DNA of 64,000 bases from the NCBI RefSeq assembly GCF_004135625.1, contig NZ_SDPV01000002.1, positions 1,116,001 through 1,180,000 on the forward strand, written 5' to 3'. The notes beneath the pieces are model-generated. The model ran no database searches and was not told where the DNA came from. It saw only the letters and a program-made list of their open reading frames with translations. This document shows positions 49,229-59,222 of this stretch, one piece after another (the stretch's first letter is position 1; each line of letters starts with the position of its first letter). The position numbers and the translations under genes were made by a program. This DNA comes from Pelagerythrobacter rhizovicinus. Its GTDB lineage: Bacteria > Pseudomonadota > Alphaproteobacteria > Sphingomonadales > Sphingomonadaceae.

Positions 49229-50164
49229 ATGAAGATCATGTCCGGCAACTCGAACCTGCCGCTCGCGCGGGCGGTCGCCGCCTATCTCGAGATGCCGCTG
49301 ACCGACGCCAGCGTCCGCCGCTTCGCCGACGAGGAGGTCTTCGTCGAGATTCACGAGAACGTCCGCGGCGAAGACGTCTTCCTGATCCAGCCGACCAGCT
49401 TCCCGGCGAACGACAACCTGATGGAGCTGCTGATCTGCATCGACGCGCTCAAACGCGCCTCGGCCAAGCGGATCACGGCGGTCGTGCCCTACTTCGGCTA
49501 TGCCCGGCAGGACCGGAAGCCCGGACCGCGTACGCCGATCTCGGCCAAGCTGGTCGCCAACCTCGTTACGCAGGCGGGTGCCGACCGCGTGCTCGCGGTC
49601 GATCTCCACGCCGGGCAGATCCAGGGCTTCTTCGACATCCCGACCGACAACCTCTACGCCGCGCCGGTCATGGCCGCCGACATCCAGGCGCGCTACGGCG
49701 ACCGCGACCTGATGGTCGTCAGCCCCGACGTCGGCGGCGTGGTCCGCGCCCGCGCGCTCGCGAAGCGGCTCGACAACGCCCCGCTGGCGATCGTCGACAA
49801 GCGCCGCGACCGTCCGGGCGAGAGCGAGGTGATGAACATCATCGGCGAGGTGAAGGGGCGCCACTGCATCCTGATCGACGACATCGTCGATTCGGGCGGC
49901 ACGCTGTGCAACGCGGCGCAGGCGCTGCTCGATCAGGGCGCCACCTCGGTCGCGGCCTATATCACCCACGGCGTGCTCTCGGGCGGCGCGGTGGCGCGGG
50001 TCGACGGCTCTGCGCTGACCGAACTCGTCATCACCGACACGATCCGCCCGACCGACGCGGCGCAGGACTCGAGCAAGATCCGCATCCTCACCGTCGCCCC
50101 GCTGATCGGCGAGGCTGTCCGCCGCATCGCCGACGAGAGCTCGGTCAGCTCGCTCTTCGACTGA
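49229..50164 (+). CDS. prs: Ribose-phosphate pyrophosphokinase
   Basis: 311 residues. The N-terminal part has '[23 protein letters not shown]'. The catalytic '[28 protein letters not shown]' and the flexible-loop '[38 protein letters not shown]' (PRPP-binding DDxxxxG) are complete. It makes PRPP from ribose-5-phosphate and ATP for nucleotide, histidine and tryptophan synthesis. ATG 49229 is chosen; the next Met is at residue 4. It ends 1 bp before the hisN-like gene. Confidence 0.97.
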   Translation: MKIMSGNSNLPLARAVAAYLEMPLTDASVRRFADEEVFVEIHENVRGEDVFLIQPTSFPANDNLMELLICIDALKRASAKRITAVVPYFGYARQDRKPGPRTPISAKLVANLVTQAGADRVLAVDLHAGQIQGFFDIPTDNLYAAPVMAADIQARYGDRDLMVVSPDVGGVVRARALAKRLDNAPLAIVDKRRDRPGESEVMNIIGEVKGRHCILIDDIVDSGGTLCNAAQALLDQGATSVAAYITHGVLSGGAVARVDGSALTELVITDTIRPTDAAQDSSKIRILTVAPLIGEAVRRIADESSVSSLFD

Positions 50165-50165
50165 C

Positions 50166-50966
50166 ATGGCGACCGACAGCGACATCGCGCTCGCCAACCG
50201 GCTGGCGGACGCTGCCGGCGAGGCGATCCGGCCCCTGTTCCGCGGCGAATGGGCGGAGGAGCGCAAGAGCGACGCGACCTTCGTGACCGAGGCCGACCGC
50301 GCCGCCGAGGCGGCGATGCGCGCCATCATCGAGAGCGAGCGTCCCGACGACGGGATCATCGGCGAAGAATACGGCAACCGCAATCCGGCCGCCGCGCGCC
50401 AGTGGGTGCTCGATCCGATCGACGGCACGACCAGCTTCATCGCCGGGCGGCCGATCTTCGGCACGCTCATCGCGCTGATGGAGGGCGGCTGGCCGGTGCT
50501 CGGCGTGATCGACCAGCCGGTGCTGCGCGAGCGGTGGGTCGGGCGCGTCGGCCACGGCACGACCTTCAACGGCACGCCGGTCCGCTCGGCGCCCTGTCCG
50601 GAGCTTTCCAACGCGGTGCTCGGCACGACCAGCCCACACTGCTTCTCGGGCGAGCAGGTCGATGCCTTCATGAGCCTTGCGAAAGTCGTGGCCGAGCGCA
50701 AGATCGTCTACGGCGGCGACTGCTACAGCTACGGCCTCGTTGCCTCGGGCCATATGGACTTGGTGTGCGAGGCCGGGCTGCAACTGCACGATTTCGCGGC
50801 GCTCGTGCCCGTGGTCGAGGGGGCCGGCGGAACGATGTGCGACTGGCAGGGCGAACCGCTCAACGCCCATTCGGCCGGCGAAGTGCTCGCGATCGGCGAC
50901 CCCGCCCGGCTTGAGGACGTGATCGAGGCAATGGCCGGCGCGGCCCACGGGCACTCGCACGGTTAG
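50166..50966 (+). CDS. hisN: Inositol-monophosphatase-family phosphatase, probably histidinol-phosphatase (HisN type)
   Basis: 266 residues. The IMPase metal site is 'WVLDPIDGTTSFIAGRPIFG' with Glu in 'IIGEEYG', and the second metal Asp lies in 'GAGLQLHDFAALVPVVEGAGG' context ('CEAGLQLHDFAAL'). 'YGGDCYSYGLVASGHMDLVCE' is characteristic of HisN rather than SuhB. It dephosphorylates histidinol phosphate in histidine synthesis, although related activities cannot be excluded. It starts 1 bp after prs, consistent with a PRPP-histidine link. The C-terminus ends 'HGHSHG', a small His cluster. Confidence 0.85.
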   Translation: MATDSDIALANRLADAAGEAIRPLFRGEWAEERKSDATFVTEADRAAEAAMRAIIESERPDDGIIGEEYGNRNPAAARQWVLDPIDGTTSFIAGRPIFGTLIALMEGGWPVLGVIDQPVLRERWVGRVGHGTTFNGTPVRSAPCPELSNAVLGTTSPHCFSGEQVDAFMSLAKVVAERKIVYGGDCYSYGLVASGHMDLVCEAGLQLHDFAALVPVVEGAGGTMCDWQGEPLNAHSAGEVLAIGDPARLEDVIEAMAGAAHGHSHG

Positions 50967-51002
50967 TCAAATGCTAAACCCTGCGCGCTAACCCTCGCGC
51001 GC

Positions 51003-53015
51003 ATGGCGACGACACCTCTAGAAGGCGGCCTCGTTCCCGCGCCCGGAGCGCCGCGCACGCGCAGTGCATGGGTGCGGACGACGGCGGCATTCCCGTTTGC
51101 GCTAATTGCGCTCGTCTCGCTGATCGAGCTGGCGCTGGCCGACCGCAAGTACGGCCTCTTCACCGGCGGCTTCGGCCAGTCGCGCGCGGTCGACGCACCG
51201 GGCGAGATCGCGCTGTTCCTGGTGGGCTATGCCGCCGCGCAGGCAGTGATCGGGCTCGCCGGCTGGACGCTCTCGCTGCGCCTCGCGCGCCGCGGCCCGG
51301 CCTGGGCGCCGTGCTTCGTCTTCGCGCTGCTCAACGGCGCGCTGTTCTGCGGGTTGCTGGCCGCGCAGTACCAGCTCCATTCCTACTTCAGCGACGCGGT
51401 GGGCTTCGCCCTGCTCAAGCAGCTCGGCGGCGGCAGCCTTGTGGACGCGATCCTGTTCGGGCTCAGCGAGATCGGCGTGGCGCTGCTCGCGCTCGTTGGC
51501 CTCGGGGTGGGGGCCTGGGCCGCATGGAAGCTGCTCGCGCGGCTGCTGCCGCCGGATCTGCCGCGCTTGGGCGCTCCTCGGCGCCGGGCATGGATCGCGG
51601 TGCTCTTGCTGTTCCTCGCCGCTGCCTTCGTCGTTCCGCGTACCGGCAGCGACGCGGCCTTCGGGCTCAACCGCACGCTCGCCTGGCAGGCGCTCACCGG
51701 CACGCTCGACCTCGTCAGCGACGTCGACCGCGACGGCTATGGCCTGTTCGGCATCCAGCACGATGCCGCGCCGTTCGACGGCAGCCGGCACCCGCTCGCG
51801 CTCGACGTGCCCGGCAACGGCGTGGACGAGGACGGCTACGGCGGCGATCTCCGTCTCGTGCCGCTCGCTGCGCCGCTCGGGCCGCAGGTCTTCACGGGCG
51901 AGCGCCCGCATGTCGTGATCGTGGTCATGGAATCGACCCGCGGCGACGTGCTCGGCAAGCGCGTGAACGGCAAACCGGTCGCGCCCAATCTGGAGGCGAT
52001 CGCGGCGGCGGGCAGCGCGGTCACCCCCGCCTACAGCCATGTCGGCTTTACCACCGAATCGCTCAAGTCGATCTTCTCCGGGCAGCTTGCCCCGCGCGAG
52101 GGTGATCCGTCGCTGTTCCGCGACCTGAAGGCGAGCGGCTATCGCATCGGCGTGTTCTCGGGCCAGCCGGAGGATTTCGGCGGGATTTCGGAGACCGTGG
52201 GCATGCGCGAAAGCGCCGACGTCTATGTCGATGCCGAGCTGCTGCGCGACAAGCGCGCCTTCGGCTTCGCCGCGCAGGGCAGCCTGCTGGTCGACGAGAG
52301 CCACCTGCTCGCCGCCTTCGACCGGACGCTGGGCGCGGAGGACTGGCAGGCGCGGCCGCACTTCGCCTATTTCAACTTCCAGTCGCCGCATTTCCCCTAC
52401 CACCACGACGGGGTGCCGGCGCGGGTCGTGGACACGCCGATCGAGCGCGGCGCGATCGCGGTGCATCGGGCCGAGCACGTTCAGGCGACTTACTGGAACG
52501 CGGTCGCTCATGCGGACGCGTGGCTCGGTGAGGTCGTCCGGCGGCTCAAGGCGAAGGGCGTGTGGGACGACACCGTGCTGATCGTCACCGGCGATCACGG
52601 CGAGGACCTGTTCGAGGACGGCTTCCTCGGCCACGGCCACGTGATCAACGCGCGCCAGTTCGGGACGGTGCTGGTCACCAACCGGCCGAACCTGCTGCCG
52701 CCGGCGCCGCTCGCGCTGGCCGATTACCGCGCGATCCTGACCGCCGCCATTCGGGGAGAGCGCCCTGCAGCGCCCGCAGCGCCGCCGTTCCTTCATATCG
52801 GTCCTCTGGGCACGCCAACCGCGATCGGACTGGCGGGTCCGGACGGTCAGCTTACCAGTTTGCGGCTCGACACAGGCGAAGCCTGCATGGTCGAGCGCGG
52901 CGAGTGCGCGCCGCACAAGACCTTCACAGGCGGCGACAGGGAACGGATCCAGGCCGTGATCGCCCGCTGGGGCTCGGAGCGCTGGCGGGTGCACCAGCGC
53001 GAGGCCAAGCGCTGA
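51003..53015 (+). CDS. Membrane-anchored sulfatase / LTA-synthase-like phosphotransferase
   Basis: 670 residues. There are four to five membrane helices in residues ~25-210. A large periplasmic alkaline-phosphatase-fold domain follows: 'HVVIVVMESTRGDVLG' (metal site), 'AYSHVGFTTESLKSIFSGQ' with the probable nucleophilic Thr, and 'LIVTGDHGEDLFEDGFLGHGH'. Between the two parts is a stretch rich in calcium-type loops ('DVDRDGYGLFG' and 'DVPGNGVDEDGYGGD'). The fold includes phosphoethanolamine and glycerophosphate transferases, so an envelope-modifying role is likely. It is unrelated to its neighbours; the following SDR begins 46 bp later. Confidence 0.85.
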   Translation: MATTPLEGGLVPAPGAPRTRSAWVRTTAAFPFALIALVSLIELALADRKYGLFTGGFGQSRAVDAPGEIALFLVGYAAAQAVIGLAGWTLSLRLARRGPAWAPCFVFALLNGALFCGLLAAQYQLHSYFSDAVGFALLKQLGGGSLVDAILFGLSEIGVALLALVGLGVGAWAAWKLLARLLPPDLPRLGAPRRRAWIAVLLLFLAAAFVVPRTGSDAAFGLNRTLAWQALTGTLDLVSDVDRDGYGLFGIQHDAAPFDGSRHPLALDVPGNGVDEDGYGGDLRLVPLAAPLGPQVFTGERPHVVIVVMESTRGDVLGKRVNGKPVAPNLEAIAAAGSAVTPAYSHVGFTTESLKSIFSGQLAPREGDPSLFRDLKASGYRIGVFSGQPEDFGGISETVGMRESADVYVDAELLRDKRAFGFAAQGSLLVDESHLLAAFDRTLGAEDWQARPHFAYFNFQSPHFPYHHDGVPARVVDTPIERGAIAVHRAEHVQATYWNAVAHADAWLGEVVRRLKAKGVWDDTVLIVTGDHGEDLFEDGFLGHGHVINARQFGTVLVTNRPNLLPPAPLALADYRAILTAAIRGERPAAPAAPPFLHIGPLGTPTAIGLAGPDGQLTSLRLDTGEACMVERGECAPHKTFTGGDRERIQAVIARWGSERWRVHQREAKR

Positions 53016-53061
53016 AAGCCGGCGCTGGAACGGCAGGCGCACTTGGTTCACTAGGGTTGGC

Positions 53062-53811
53062 ATGACGGTATCGGGATCGCTCGACGGGCGGGTCGCCCTC
53101 GTGACCGGCGCAGCGCGCGGGTTGGGGTTCGCCATTGCGCGGCGGCTGGCTGCGGGTGGAGCGACCGTCTGGCTCAACGGGCGCGACTTTGCGGCGCTCG
53201 CCCGCGCGGCGGACCGGATCGGCGAGCTTGCGCACCCGATCGCTTTCGACATCGCCGACGATGCGGCGAGCGCCGCGGCACTCGCGCGAATCGAGCGCGA
53301 GACCGGGCTCGACATCCTTGTCAACAATGTCGGCGCCCGCGATCGGCGCGGGATTGCGGAGCTCGACCGAGAGGCCATGCGCGCCATGCTCGAGGCCAAT
53401 CTGGTCGCCCCCTTCGACCTCGCGCGCCGGGCCGCTCCACTGATGCGCGCGCGCGGCTATGGCCGGATCGTCAACATCACCTCGATCGCCGCCGAGATCG
53501 CGCGGGGCGACGCCGCCTACACCGCGAGCAAGGGGGGACTTGCCGCGCTGACCCGCGCGCTGGCGGCCGAGTTCGGCGGCGACGGAATCACCGTCAACTC
53601 AGTCGCACCCGGCTACTTCGCGACCGAGGCGAACGCGGAGATGGTCGCCGATCCGGCGATCGCGGCGCATCTGGCGCGGCGCACCTCGCTCGGCCGCTGG
53701 GGCGAGCCGGACGAGATCGCCGGCGCGGTCACCTTCCTTGCCTCGCCCGAAGCCTCCTATATCACCGGGCAGACGCTTGCGGTCGACGGCGGCTATCTCG
53801 CCCACTTCTGA
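53062..53811 (+). CDS. SDR family oxidoreductase (gluconate 5-dehydrogenase / FabG-like)
   Basis: 249 residues. The cofactor loop is 'VTGAARGLGFAIARRL', Arg in 'NGRDFAAL' suggests NADP, and 'VNNVGARDRRG' stands in place of NNAG. The catalytic Ser lies in 'NITSIAA', Tyr-x3-Lys is in 'AAYTASKGGL', and 'YITGQTLAVDGG' is near the C-terminus. The Gno-type 'VWLNGRD' motif suggests a polyol or gluconate dehydrogenase, but the substrate is not certain. It is a single gene before rpmI. Confidence 0.88.
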   Translation: MTVSGSLDGRVALVTGAARGLGFAIARRLAAGGATVWLNGRDFAALARAADRIGELAHPIAFDIADDAASAAALARIERETGLDILVNNVGARDRRGIAELDREAMRAMLEANLVAPFDLARRAAPLMRARGYGRIVNITSIAAEIARGDAAYTASKGGLAALTRALAAEFGGDGITVNSVAPGYFATEANAEMVADPAIAAHLARRTSLGRWGEPDEIAGAVTFLASPEASYITGQTLAVDGGYLAHF

Positions 53812-53934
53812 AAGCTTGCATTCCGCGCCGATTTCGCTAGGGGCGCGTGCTTCACCGACACGTGTTTCATGTGCCGGCCTGGCGACAAGGGCTGCCAGGG
53901 CTGGTTCGACGTGTCTCTGTTGCAGGAGATGAAA

Positions 53935-54138
53935 ATGCCCAAGCTGAAGACCAAGAGCGGTGTGAAGAAGCGCTTCAAGCTCACCGCAACCGGCAAGGTC
54001 AAGCACGGTGTCGCCGGCAAGCGCCACCGCCTGATCAGCCACAACGCCAAGTACATCCGCCAGAACCGCGGCACCACCGTCCTGTCCGAAGCGGACAGCC
54101 GCACGGTGAAGAAGTGGGCCCCCTACGGGCTTGATTGA
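53935..54138 (+). CDS. rpmI: 50S ribosomal protein L35
   Basis: 67 residues from ATG 53935 (GGAG upstream). '[22 protein letters not shown]' and '[18 protein letters not shown]' are the L35 landmarks. The frame is open upstream to 53869, but the L35 N-terminus and the ribosome-binding site fix the start. It is followed by rplT after a 112-bp gap that contains a long perfect inverted repeat. infC is not present upstream in this window. Confidence 0.97.
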   Translation: MPKLKTKSGVKKRFKLTATGKVKHGVAGKRHRLISHNAKYIRQNRGTTVLSEADSRTVKKWAPYGLD

Positions 54139-54154
54139 TTGCTGAGCGGCTCCA

Positions 54155-54223
54155 GCCCGCTCCCCCGCCCTTCCACCCGGATTATGCCCGGGAGGATCCG
54201 GGTGGAAGGGCGGGGGAGCGGGC
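54155..54223. repeat. Perfect 27-bp inverted repeat between rpmI and rplT
   Basis: Arms 54155-54181 and 54197-54223 are exact reverse complements (GC-rich; each contains CTCCCCCGCCC or its complement), with a 15-base loop. No T-run follows, so termination is unlikely to be complete. It fills most of the rpmI-rplT gap and would form a very stable mRNA hairpin ahead of rplT. Confidence 0.75.
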
Positions 54224-54250
54224 CGGCACCGCATTCTGAAAGGATAACAC

Positions 54251-54610
54251 ATGCCTCGCATCAAACGCGGCGTTACCACGCGCCAGAAGCACAAGCGGAT
54301 TCTCGACCAGGCCAAGGGCTATCGCGGCCGCCGCAAGAACACGATCCGCATCGCCCGTCAGGCGGTCGAGAAGGCCGGGCAGTATGCCTACCGCGACCGC
54401 AAGGTTAAGAAGCGCAACTTCCGTGCGCTGTGGATCCAGCGCATCAACGCGGCGGTGCGCGCCGAGGGCCTGACCTACTCGCAGTTCATGCACGGCGTGA
54501 AGCTCGCTGGCATCGAGCTCGACCGGAAGGTCATGGCCGACCTCGCGATGAACGAAGGCGGCGCCTTCCAGTCGATCGTCGCGCAGGCGAAGAAGGCTCT
54601 GCCGGCCTGA
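54251..54610 (+). CDS. rplT: 50S ribosomal protein L20
   Basis: 119 residues. '[35 protein letters not shown]' and '[24 protein letters not shown]' are L20 signature segments. It binds 23S rRNA early in assembly. It is followed by a strong intrinsic terminator at 54650-54695. The start (AAAGGATAAC upstream) lies 28 bp after the end of the long hairpin. Confidence 0.98.
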   Translation: MPRIKRGVTTRQKHKRILDQAKGYRGRRKNTIRIARQAVEKAGQYAYRDRKVKKRNFRALWIQRINAAVRAEGLTYSQFMHGVKLAGIELDRKVMADLAMNEGGAFQSIVAQAKKALPA

Positions 54611-54649
54611 CCGCATCAGGGGTTTTCGAACCCCCATTAATGCTCAAAG

Positions 54650-54695
54650 AGAGGGCGCGGCAGGCATATCGCCTTCCGCGCCCTCTAAGTTTTTT
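54650..54695 (+). terminator. Rho-independent terminator of the rpmI-rplT unit
   Basis: AGAGGGCGCGG (54650-54660) pairs exactly with CCGCGCCCTCT (54676-54686), the loop holds a further AGGC/GCCT stem, and the hairpin is followed by AAGTTTTTT. Confidence 0.9.
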
Positions 54696-54773
54696 GAGGC
54701 CGTAGCCGCTTCCCCCCGCCCCCGACCGCGGGTATCCTCCGCGGGCAGAGGGGGGAACGGGGCGCGAACGAGG

Positions 54774-55655
54774 ATGGCGACGCAATGCGACATCGCGGTG
54801 CGCTTCCACGCGCCGCCCACGGATCTCGCGAGATTCTTCACGACCTTCTACCGGGTCGAGATCACCGTCGCGCAAGGCGCGCGCGTCGCCGATGCCCTGC
54901 AGCCCGAATGGGGCAACCTGCGCTTCTTCAGGGGCGATCTGCCCGTCAGCCGCTCGGTGAGCGGAGACGAAGTGGGCGACACGGATTTCGTCGCGACCGG
55001 GCCGAGCACGAGCCTGCTCGAATTCACCCTCGGCAACACGCGCATCTGGGGCGTCGGACTGCTGCCGCTCGGCTGGAGCACCTTTATCGCCAGCCCTGCC
55101 GACCAACTGGCCAACCGCGTGTTCGACGGCCGCGCCGAGCCCGCCTGCGCGCCTTTCGTGCCGCTCGCCGACGAGCTTACCGGCAGTGCGGAGCGCGAAA
55201 GCCGCGAATACGACCGGCTGGTCGCCTTCTTCCGCCACGAGGCGCCCCGGCATGGCCCGGAGGACCCGCGTATCCCGGCGATCCACGCCATGCTGCTGGA
55301 GGAAGACCTTCCCGACGTTGCGACCCTGGCGGGGCGTGCGGAGCTCAACCAGCGCACGCTCGAGCGGATCTCGCGCCGCGCGTTCGGGTTCTCGCCCAAG
55401 CTGCTCCTCCGGCGCCAGCGCTTCATGCGCAGCCTCGCCGCCTTCATGGTCCAGCCCGACGCGCGCTGGAGCGGTTCGATCGACACGCGCTATTGCGACC
55501 AGTCGCACTTCGTGCGCGACTGCCACGCGTTCCTCGGCATGGCACCGAGCGAATATGCGGCGATGGAGCATCCCGTCATGGCCAGCTTCCTGCGCGAACG
55601 TCTCCGCCTCCACGGCAGTCCGGTGCAGACGCTCGACAGCCCCGGTCGCGGCTGA
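54774..55655 (+). CDS. AraC-family transcriptional regulator
   Basis: 293 residues. An N-terminal sensing domain (~1-165, with 'LPVSRSVSGDEVGDTDFVATGPSTSLLEFTLG') precedes the helix-turn-helix pair at about residues 185-280 ('LPDVATLAGRAELNQRTLERISRRAFGFSPKLLLRRQRFMRSL' and 'YCDQSHFVRDCHAFLGMAPSEY'). The second half is the canonical AraC signature. The inducer and targets are unknown, and no obvious target is adjacent. A hairpin (TTCCCCCC 54710-54717 with GGGGGGAA 54750-54757) lies just upstream. pheS follows 64 bp downstream. Confidence 0.88.
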   Translation: MATQCDIAVRFHAPPTDLARFFTTFYRVEITVAQGARVADALQPEWGNLRFFRGDLPVSRSVSGDEVGDTDFVATGPSTSLLEFTLGNTRIWGVGLLPLGWSTFIASPADQLANRVFDGRAEPACAPFVPLADELTGSAERESREYDRLVAFFRHEAPRHGPEDPRIPAIHAMLLEEDLPDVATLAGRAELNQRTLERISRRAFGFSPKLLLRRQRFMRSLAAFMVQPDARWSGSIDTRYCDQSHFVRDCHAFLGMAPSEYAAMEHPVMASFLRERLRLHGSPVQTLDSPGRG

Positions 55656-55719
55656 CGCCCGTCCGCGCGCGAGATGGCGCTTTGCGTTGGCGCGGATTTG
55701 GCGCTAGCGGGCCATCGCG

Positions 55720-56832
55720 ATGAGTGAACTGCAAACCCGCAAGGACCAAGCGATCGCGGCCATCGATGCCGCCGACGATCTGGACTCGCTCGAGGCGCTC
55801 CGTGTCGCGGCGCTTGGCAAGCAGGGCTGGATCAGCCTGCTGCTCAAGACGCTCGGCCAGATGACGCCTGAGGAGCGGCAGAGCCAGGCCCCTGCGATCC
55901 AGGCAGCGCGAGGCGAGATCGCCGACGCGATCGCCGCGCGCAAGGCCGCGCTCGAGAATGCCGAGCTGGAACGCCGGCTGGCCAGCGAGACGCTCGATCT
56001 TTCGCTCCCCGCGCCCGAGGCACCGCGTGGCTCGGTCCATCCGGTGAGCCAGGTGATGGACGAACTGGCGGAGATCTTCGCCGATCTCGGCTTTTCGGTT
56101 GCCACCGGGCCGGAGATCGAGGACGACTGGCACAACTTCACCGCGCTCAACATGGCCGAGGCGCATCCGGCGCGGGCGATGCACGACACGTTCTACTTCC
56201 CCGACCGCGATGCCGAGGAACGGCAGATGCTCCTGCGCACGCACACCTCGCCGGTGCAGATCCGCAGCATGGTGGCGCAGGGTGCGCCGATCCGCATCAT
56301 CGCGCCGGGCCGCGTCTATCGCTCCGACAGCGATGCGACGCACACGCCGATGTTCCACCAGATCGAAGGTCTCGTGATCGACCGCGACATTCACCTCGGG
56401 CACCTCAAGTGGACGCTGGAGACCTTCCTCAAGGCCTTCTTCGAGCGCGACGACATCGTCCTGCGCCTGCGCCCGAGCTACTTCCCCTTCACCGAACCTT
56501 CGGTGGAGGTCGATGTCGGCTGGCAAGACGTGAGCGCCAATGGAATTAGGCGCCGCGTGCTCGGCGGCGACGGCGATGCGCCGGGCCACGGATGGATGGA
56601 ACTGCTCGGCAGCGGCATGGTCAACCGCCGGGTGCTCGAGTTCGCCGGGCTCGATCCCGACGAATGGCAGGGCTTCGCCTTCGGCGTGGGCGTCGACCGG
56701 CTCGCCATGCTCAAGTACGGAATGGACGACTTGCGCGCCTTCTTCGACGGCGACGTGCGCTGGCTCGCGCATTACGGCTTCTCGGCATTCGACCAGCCGT
56801 CGCTCTCGGCCGGCGTGGGAGCACGCGCATGA
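55720..56832 (+). CDS. pheS: Phenylalanyl-tRNA synthetase, alpha subunit
   Basis: 370 residues. The N-terminal coiled coil (~1-90) binds tRNA. Class II motifs follow: '[14 protein letters not shown]' (motif 2 area), '[23 protein letters not shown]', '[18 protein letters not shown]', and motif 3 '[21 protein letters not shown]'. It forms the alpha2-beta2 enzyme with PheT, charging tRNA-Phe. The stop overlaps the pheT start (ATGA). Confidence 0.98.
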   Translation: MSELQTRKDQAIAAIDAADDLDSLEALRVAALGKQGWISLLLKTLGQMTPEERQSQAPAIQAARGEIADAIAARKAALENAELERRLASETLDLSLPAPEAPRGSVHPVSQVMDELAEIFADLGFSVATGPEIEDDWHNFTALNMAEAHPARAMHDTFYFPDRDAEERQMLLRTHTSPVQIRSMVAQGAPIRIIAPGRVYRSDSDATHTPMFHQIEGLVIDRDIHLGHLKWTLETFLKAFFERDDIVLRLRPSYFPFTEPSVEVDVGWQDVSANGIRRRVLGGDGDAPGHGWMELLGSGMVNRRVLEFAGLDPDEWQGFAFGVGVDRLAMLKYGMDDLRAFFDGDVRWLAHYGFSAFDQPSLSAGVGARA

Positions 56833-59222
56833 AGTTCTCGCTCGAATGGCTGAAGGACTACCTCGAGACCGAAGCGAGCGCCGCGCAGATTGCGGCCGCG
56901 CTCAACGCGATCGGGCACGAGGTCGAAGCGATCGAGGACCCTGCTGAAAGGCTCGCGGGCTTCCGCGTGGCCGAGGTACTGACCGCCGGACCGCATCCCG
57001 ACGCGGACAAGCTGCAGGTACTGACCGTTTCCATCGGAGAGGGCGACCCGCTGCAGGTCGTCTGCGGGGCGCCCAATGCGCGGGTCGGCATGAAGGGCGT
57101 GCTCGGCTTGCCCGGCGCGGTCGTGCCCGCGAACGGCATGGAACTGCGCAAGAGCGCGATCCGCGGCGTCGAGTCGAACGGCATGATGTGCTCGGTGCGC
57201 GAGCTCGAACTGGGCGACGAGCATAGCGGCATCATCGAACTGCCGGCCGATGCGCCGGTCGGAACGGCCTTCGCCGATTACCACGGCGCGAGCCCGGTGT
57301 TCGACGTGGCGATCACGCCCAACCGGCCGGACTGCATGGGCGTCTACGGCATTGCCCGCGATCTCGCGGCGGTGGGGCTGGGCACGCTCAAGCCTGTCGC
57401 GGCGCCCGAAATCGAAGGTACCGGCGCGTGCCCGGTCGAGATCCGCATCGACGATGCCGAGGGATGCCCCGCATTCTACGGGCGCGTGATCCGAGGCGTG
57501 CGCAACGGCGCGAGCCCCGAATGGATGCAGCGCCGGCTGCTCGCGGCGGGGCAGCGGCCGATCAGCGCGATCGTCGACGCGACCAATTATCTGATGCTCG
57601 CGTATGGCCGGCCGGCGCACGCCTACGACTTGGCGAAACTGACCGGCGCGATGGTTGCGCGGCGCGCCAGGGCGGGCGAGCAGGTCCTCGCGCTCAACGA
57701 GAAGACCTATACGCTCGACGATACGATGACGGTGATCGCCGACGACGCCGGCGTGCACGACATCGCGGGTATCATGGGCGGCGAGCATTCGGGGGTGAGC
57801 GAAGGCACGACCGACATCCTGCTCGAGATCGCCTATTTCGATCCCGTGCGGATCGGCGTGACGGGCCGCAAGCTCGGCCTCACCTCGGATGCGCGCACGC
57901 GCTTCGAGCGCGGGGTGGATCCGGCCTTCCTCGACGATGGTTTGGCTCTGTTGACCGGGCTGATCCTGGAGATCTGCGGCGGCGAGGCGAGCGAGATTGT
58001 GCGCGCAGGTGCGCCTCCCGTCACGCCGAAGGTGCTCGCTTTCGATCCCGCGCTGACGCGGCGGCTCGGCGGAATCGAGATCGCCGAGGCCGAGCAGCGC
58101 AGGATTCTCGAAGCGCTCGATTTCCGCGTTGGTGACGGCTGGCAGGTCACCTGCCCCCCGCGCCGCCACGATATCGAAGGGCCAGCCGACCTCGTCGAGG
58201 AAGTGGTCCGCATCCATGGCCTCGACAAGGTCGAGAGCGTCGCGCTGCCGCGTGCCGATGGTGTGGCAAAGCCGACCGCGACTCCGCTGCAGCAGATCGA
58301 GCGCAAGGTGCGCCGCACGGCGGCTGCGCGCGGTCTGAACGAGGCGGTGACCTGGTCCTTCCTTCCCGAAGCCGACGCCGACCACTTCGCGGAAGGCAAT
58401 GGCGGCCTGTGGATTCTCGAGAATCCGATCAGCGAGGACATGAAGGCGATGCGCCCCTCGCTGCTTCCCGGCCTGCTCGCCGCGGCCAAGCGCAACGCGG
58501 ACCGCGGCGCTGCCGGCTCGCGCTTGTTCGAGATCGGCCGCCGCTATTTCCGTGGCCAGGGTGGGGCAAGCGACGAGCGCCCGACGCTGGGCGTGATCCT
58601 CGCGGGCGAGAAGACGCCGCGCGGCTGGGCGACGGGCAAGGCGCAGGGGGGCGACGCCTACGATGCCAAGGCCGAAGCCGAGGCCCTGCTCGAAGCTGCC
58701 GGCGCGCCGGTCGGCAACCTCATGATCATGGGCGAGGCGGGGCCGCAGTTCCATCCCGGGCAATCGGCGACTTTGCGGCTCGGCCCCAAGAACGTGCTCG
58801 CTCGCTTCGGCGCGCTGCACCCGAACACGCTCAAGGCGTTCGACATCGAGGGGCCGGTCGTCGCGGTCGAGATCTTTCTCGACGCAATCCCCGCGAAGAA
58901 GGGCGGCGGCACCTTCGCCCGCCCGGCCTATGCGCCGCCCGCATTGCAGCCGGTCACGCGCGACTTCGCCTTCCTCGTGCCTGCCGATCTCGCGGCCGGC
59001 GATCTCGTGCGCGCGGTCAAGGGCGCCGACAAGCAGACGATCGTCGATGCGCGGGTGTTCGACGTCTTCGCCGGACAGGGCGTGCCCGAAGGCCGCAAGT
59101 CGGTCGCGGTCGAGGTCGTGCTCCAGCCGGGCGAGAAGAGCTTCACCGACGCGGAGATCAAGGCGATTTCGGACCGGATCGTCGCTGCCGCGGGCAAGCA
59201 GGGCGCGGAGCTGAGAGCATGA
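56829..59222 (+). CDS. pheT: Phenylalanyl-tRNA synthetase, beta subunit
   Basis: 797 residues from ATG 56829, overlapping pheS. It has the N-terminal tRNA-binding OB domain ('[20 protein letters not shown]'), the B3/B4 editing domain with '[24 protein letters not shown]', the B5 domain '[13 protein letters not shown]'-like region and DNA-binding-type segment, the class II-like core, and the C-terminal anticodon-binding domain '[19 protein letters not shown]'. The frame opens earlier, but the pheS overlap fixes the start. It is followed by an SDR gene in ATGA overlap. Confidence 0.97.
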   Translation: MKFSLEWLKDYLETEASAAQIAAALNAIGHEVEAIEDPAERLAGFRVAEVLTAGPHPDADKLQVLTVSIGEGDPLQVVCGAPNARVGMKGVLGLPGAVVPANGMELRKSAIRGVESNGMMCSVRELELGDEHSGIIELPADAPVGTAFADYHGASPVFDVAITPNRPDCMGVYGIARDLAAVGLGTLKPVAAPEIEGTGACPVEIRIDDAEGCPAFYGRVIRGVRNGASPEWMQRRLLAAGQRPISAIVDATNYLMLAYGRPAHAYDLAKLTGAMVARRARAGEQVLALNEKTYTLDDTMTVIADDAGVHDIAGIMGGEHSGVSEGTTDILLEIAYFDPVRIGVTGRKLGLTSDARTRFERGVDPAFLDDGLALLTGLILEICGGEASEIVRAGAPPVTPKVLAFDPALTRRLGGIEIAEAEQRRILEALDFRVGDGWQVTCPPRRHDIEGPADLVEEVVRIHGLDKVESVALPRADGVAKPTATPLQQIERKVRRTAAARGLNEAVTWSFLPEADADHFAEGNGGLWILENPISEDMKAMRPSLLPGLLAAAKRNADRGAAGSRLFEIGRRYFRGQGGASDERPTLGVILAGEKTPRGWATGKAQGGDAYDAKAEAEALLEAAGAPVGNLMIMGEAGPQFHPGQSATLRLGPKNVLARFGALHPNTLKAFDIEGPVVAVEIFLDAIPAKKGGGTFARPAYAPPALQPVTRDFAFLVPADLAAGDLVRAVKGADKQTIVDARVFDVFAGQGVPEGRKSVAVEVVLQPGEKSFTDAEIKAISDRIVAAAGKQGAELRA

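Noticed and set aside
53816-53832. Half-site TTGCATTCCG before rpmI as an operator copy
   Set aside because: Only the left half matches; there is no symmetry, and it lies in the housekeeping region.
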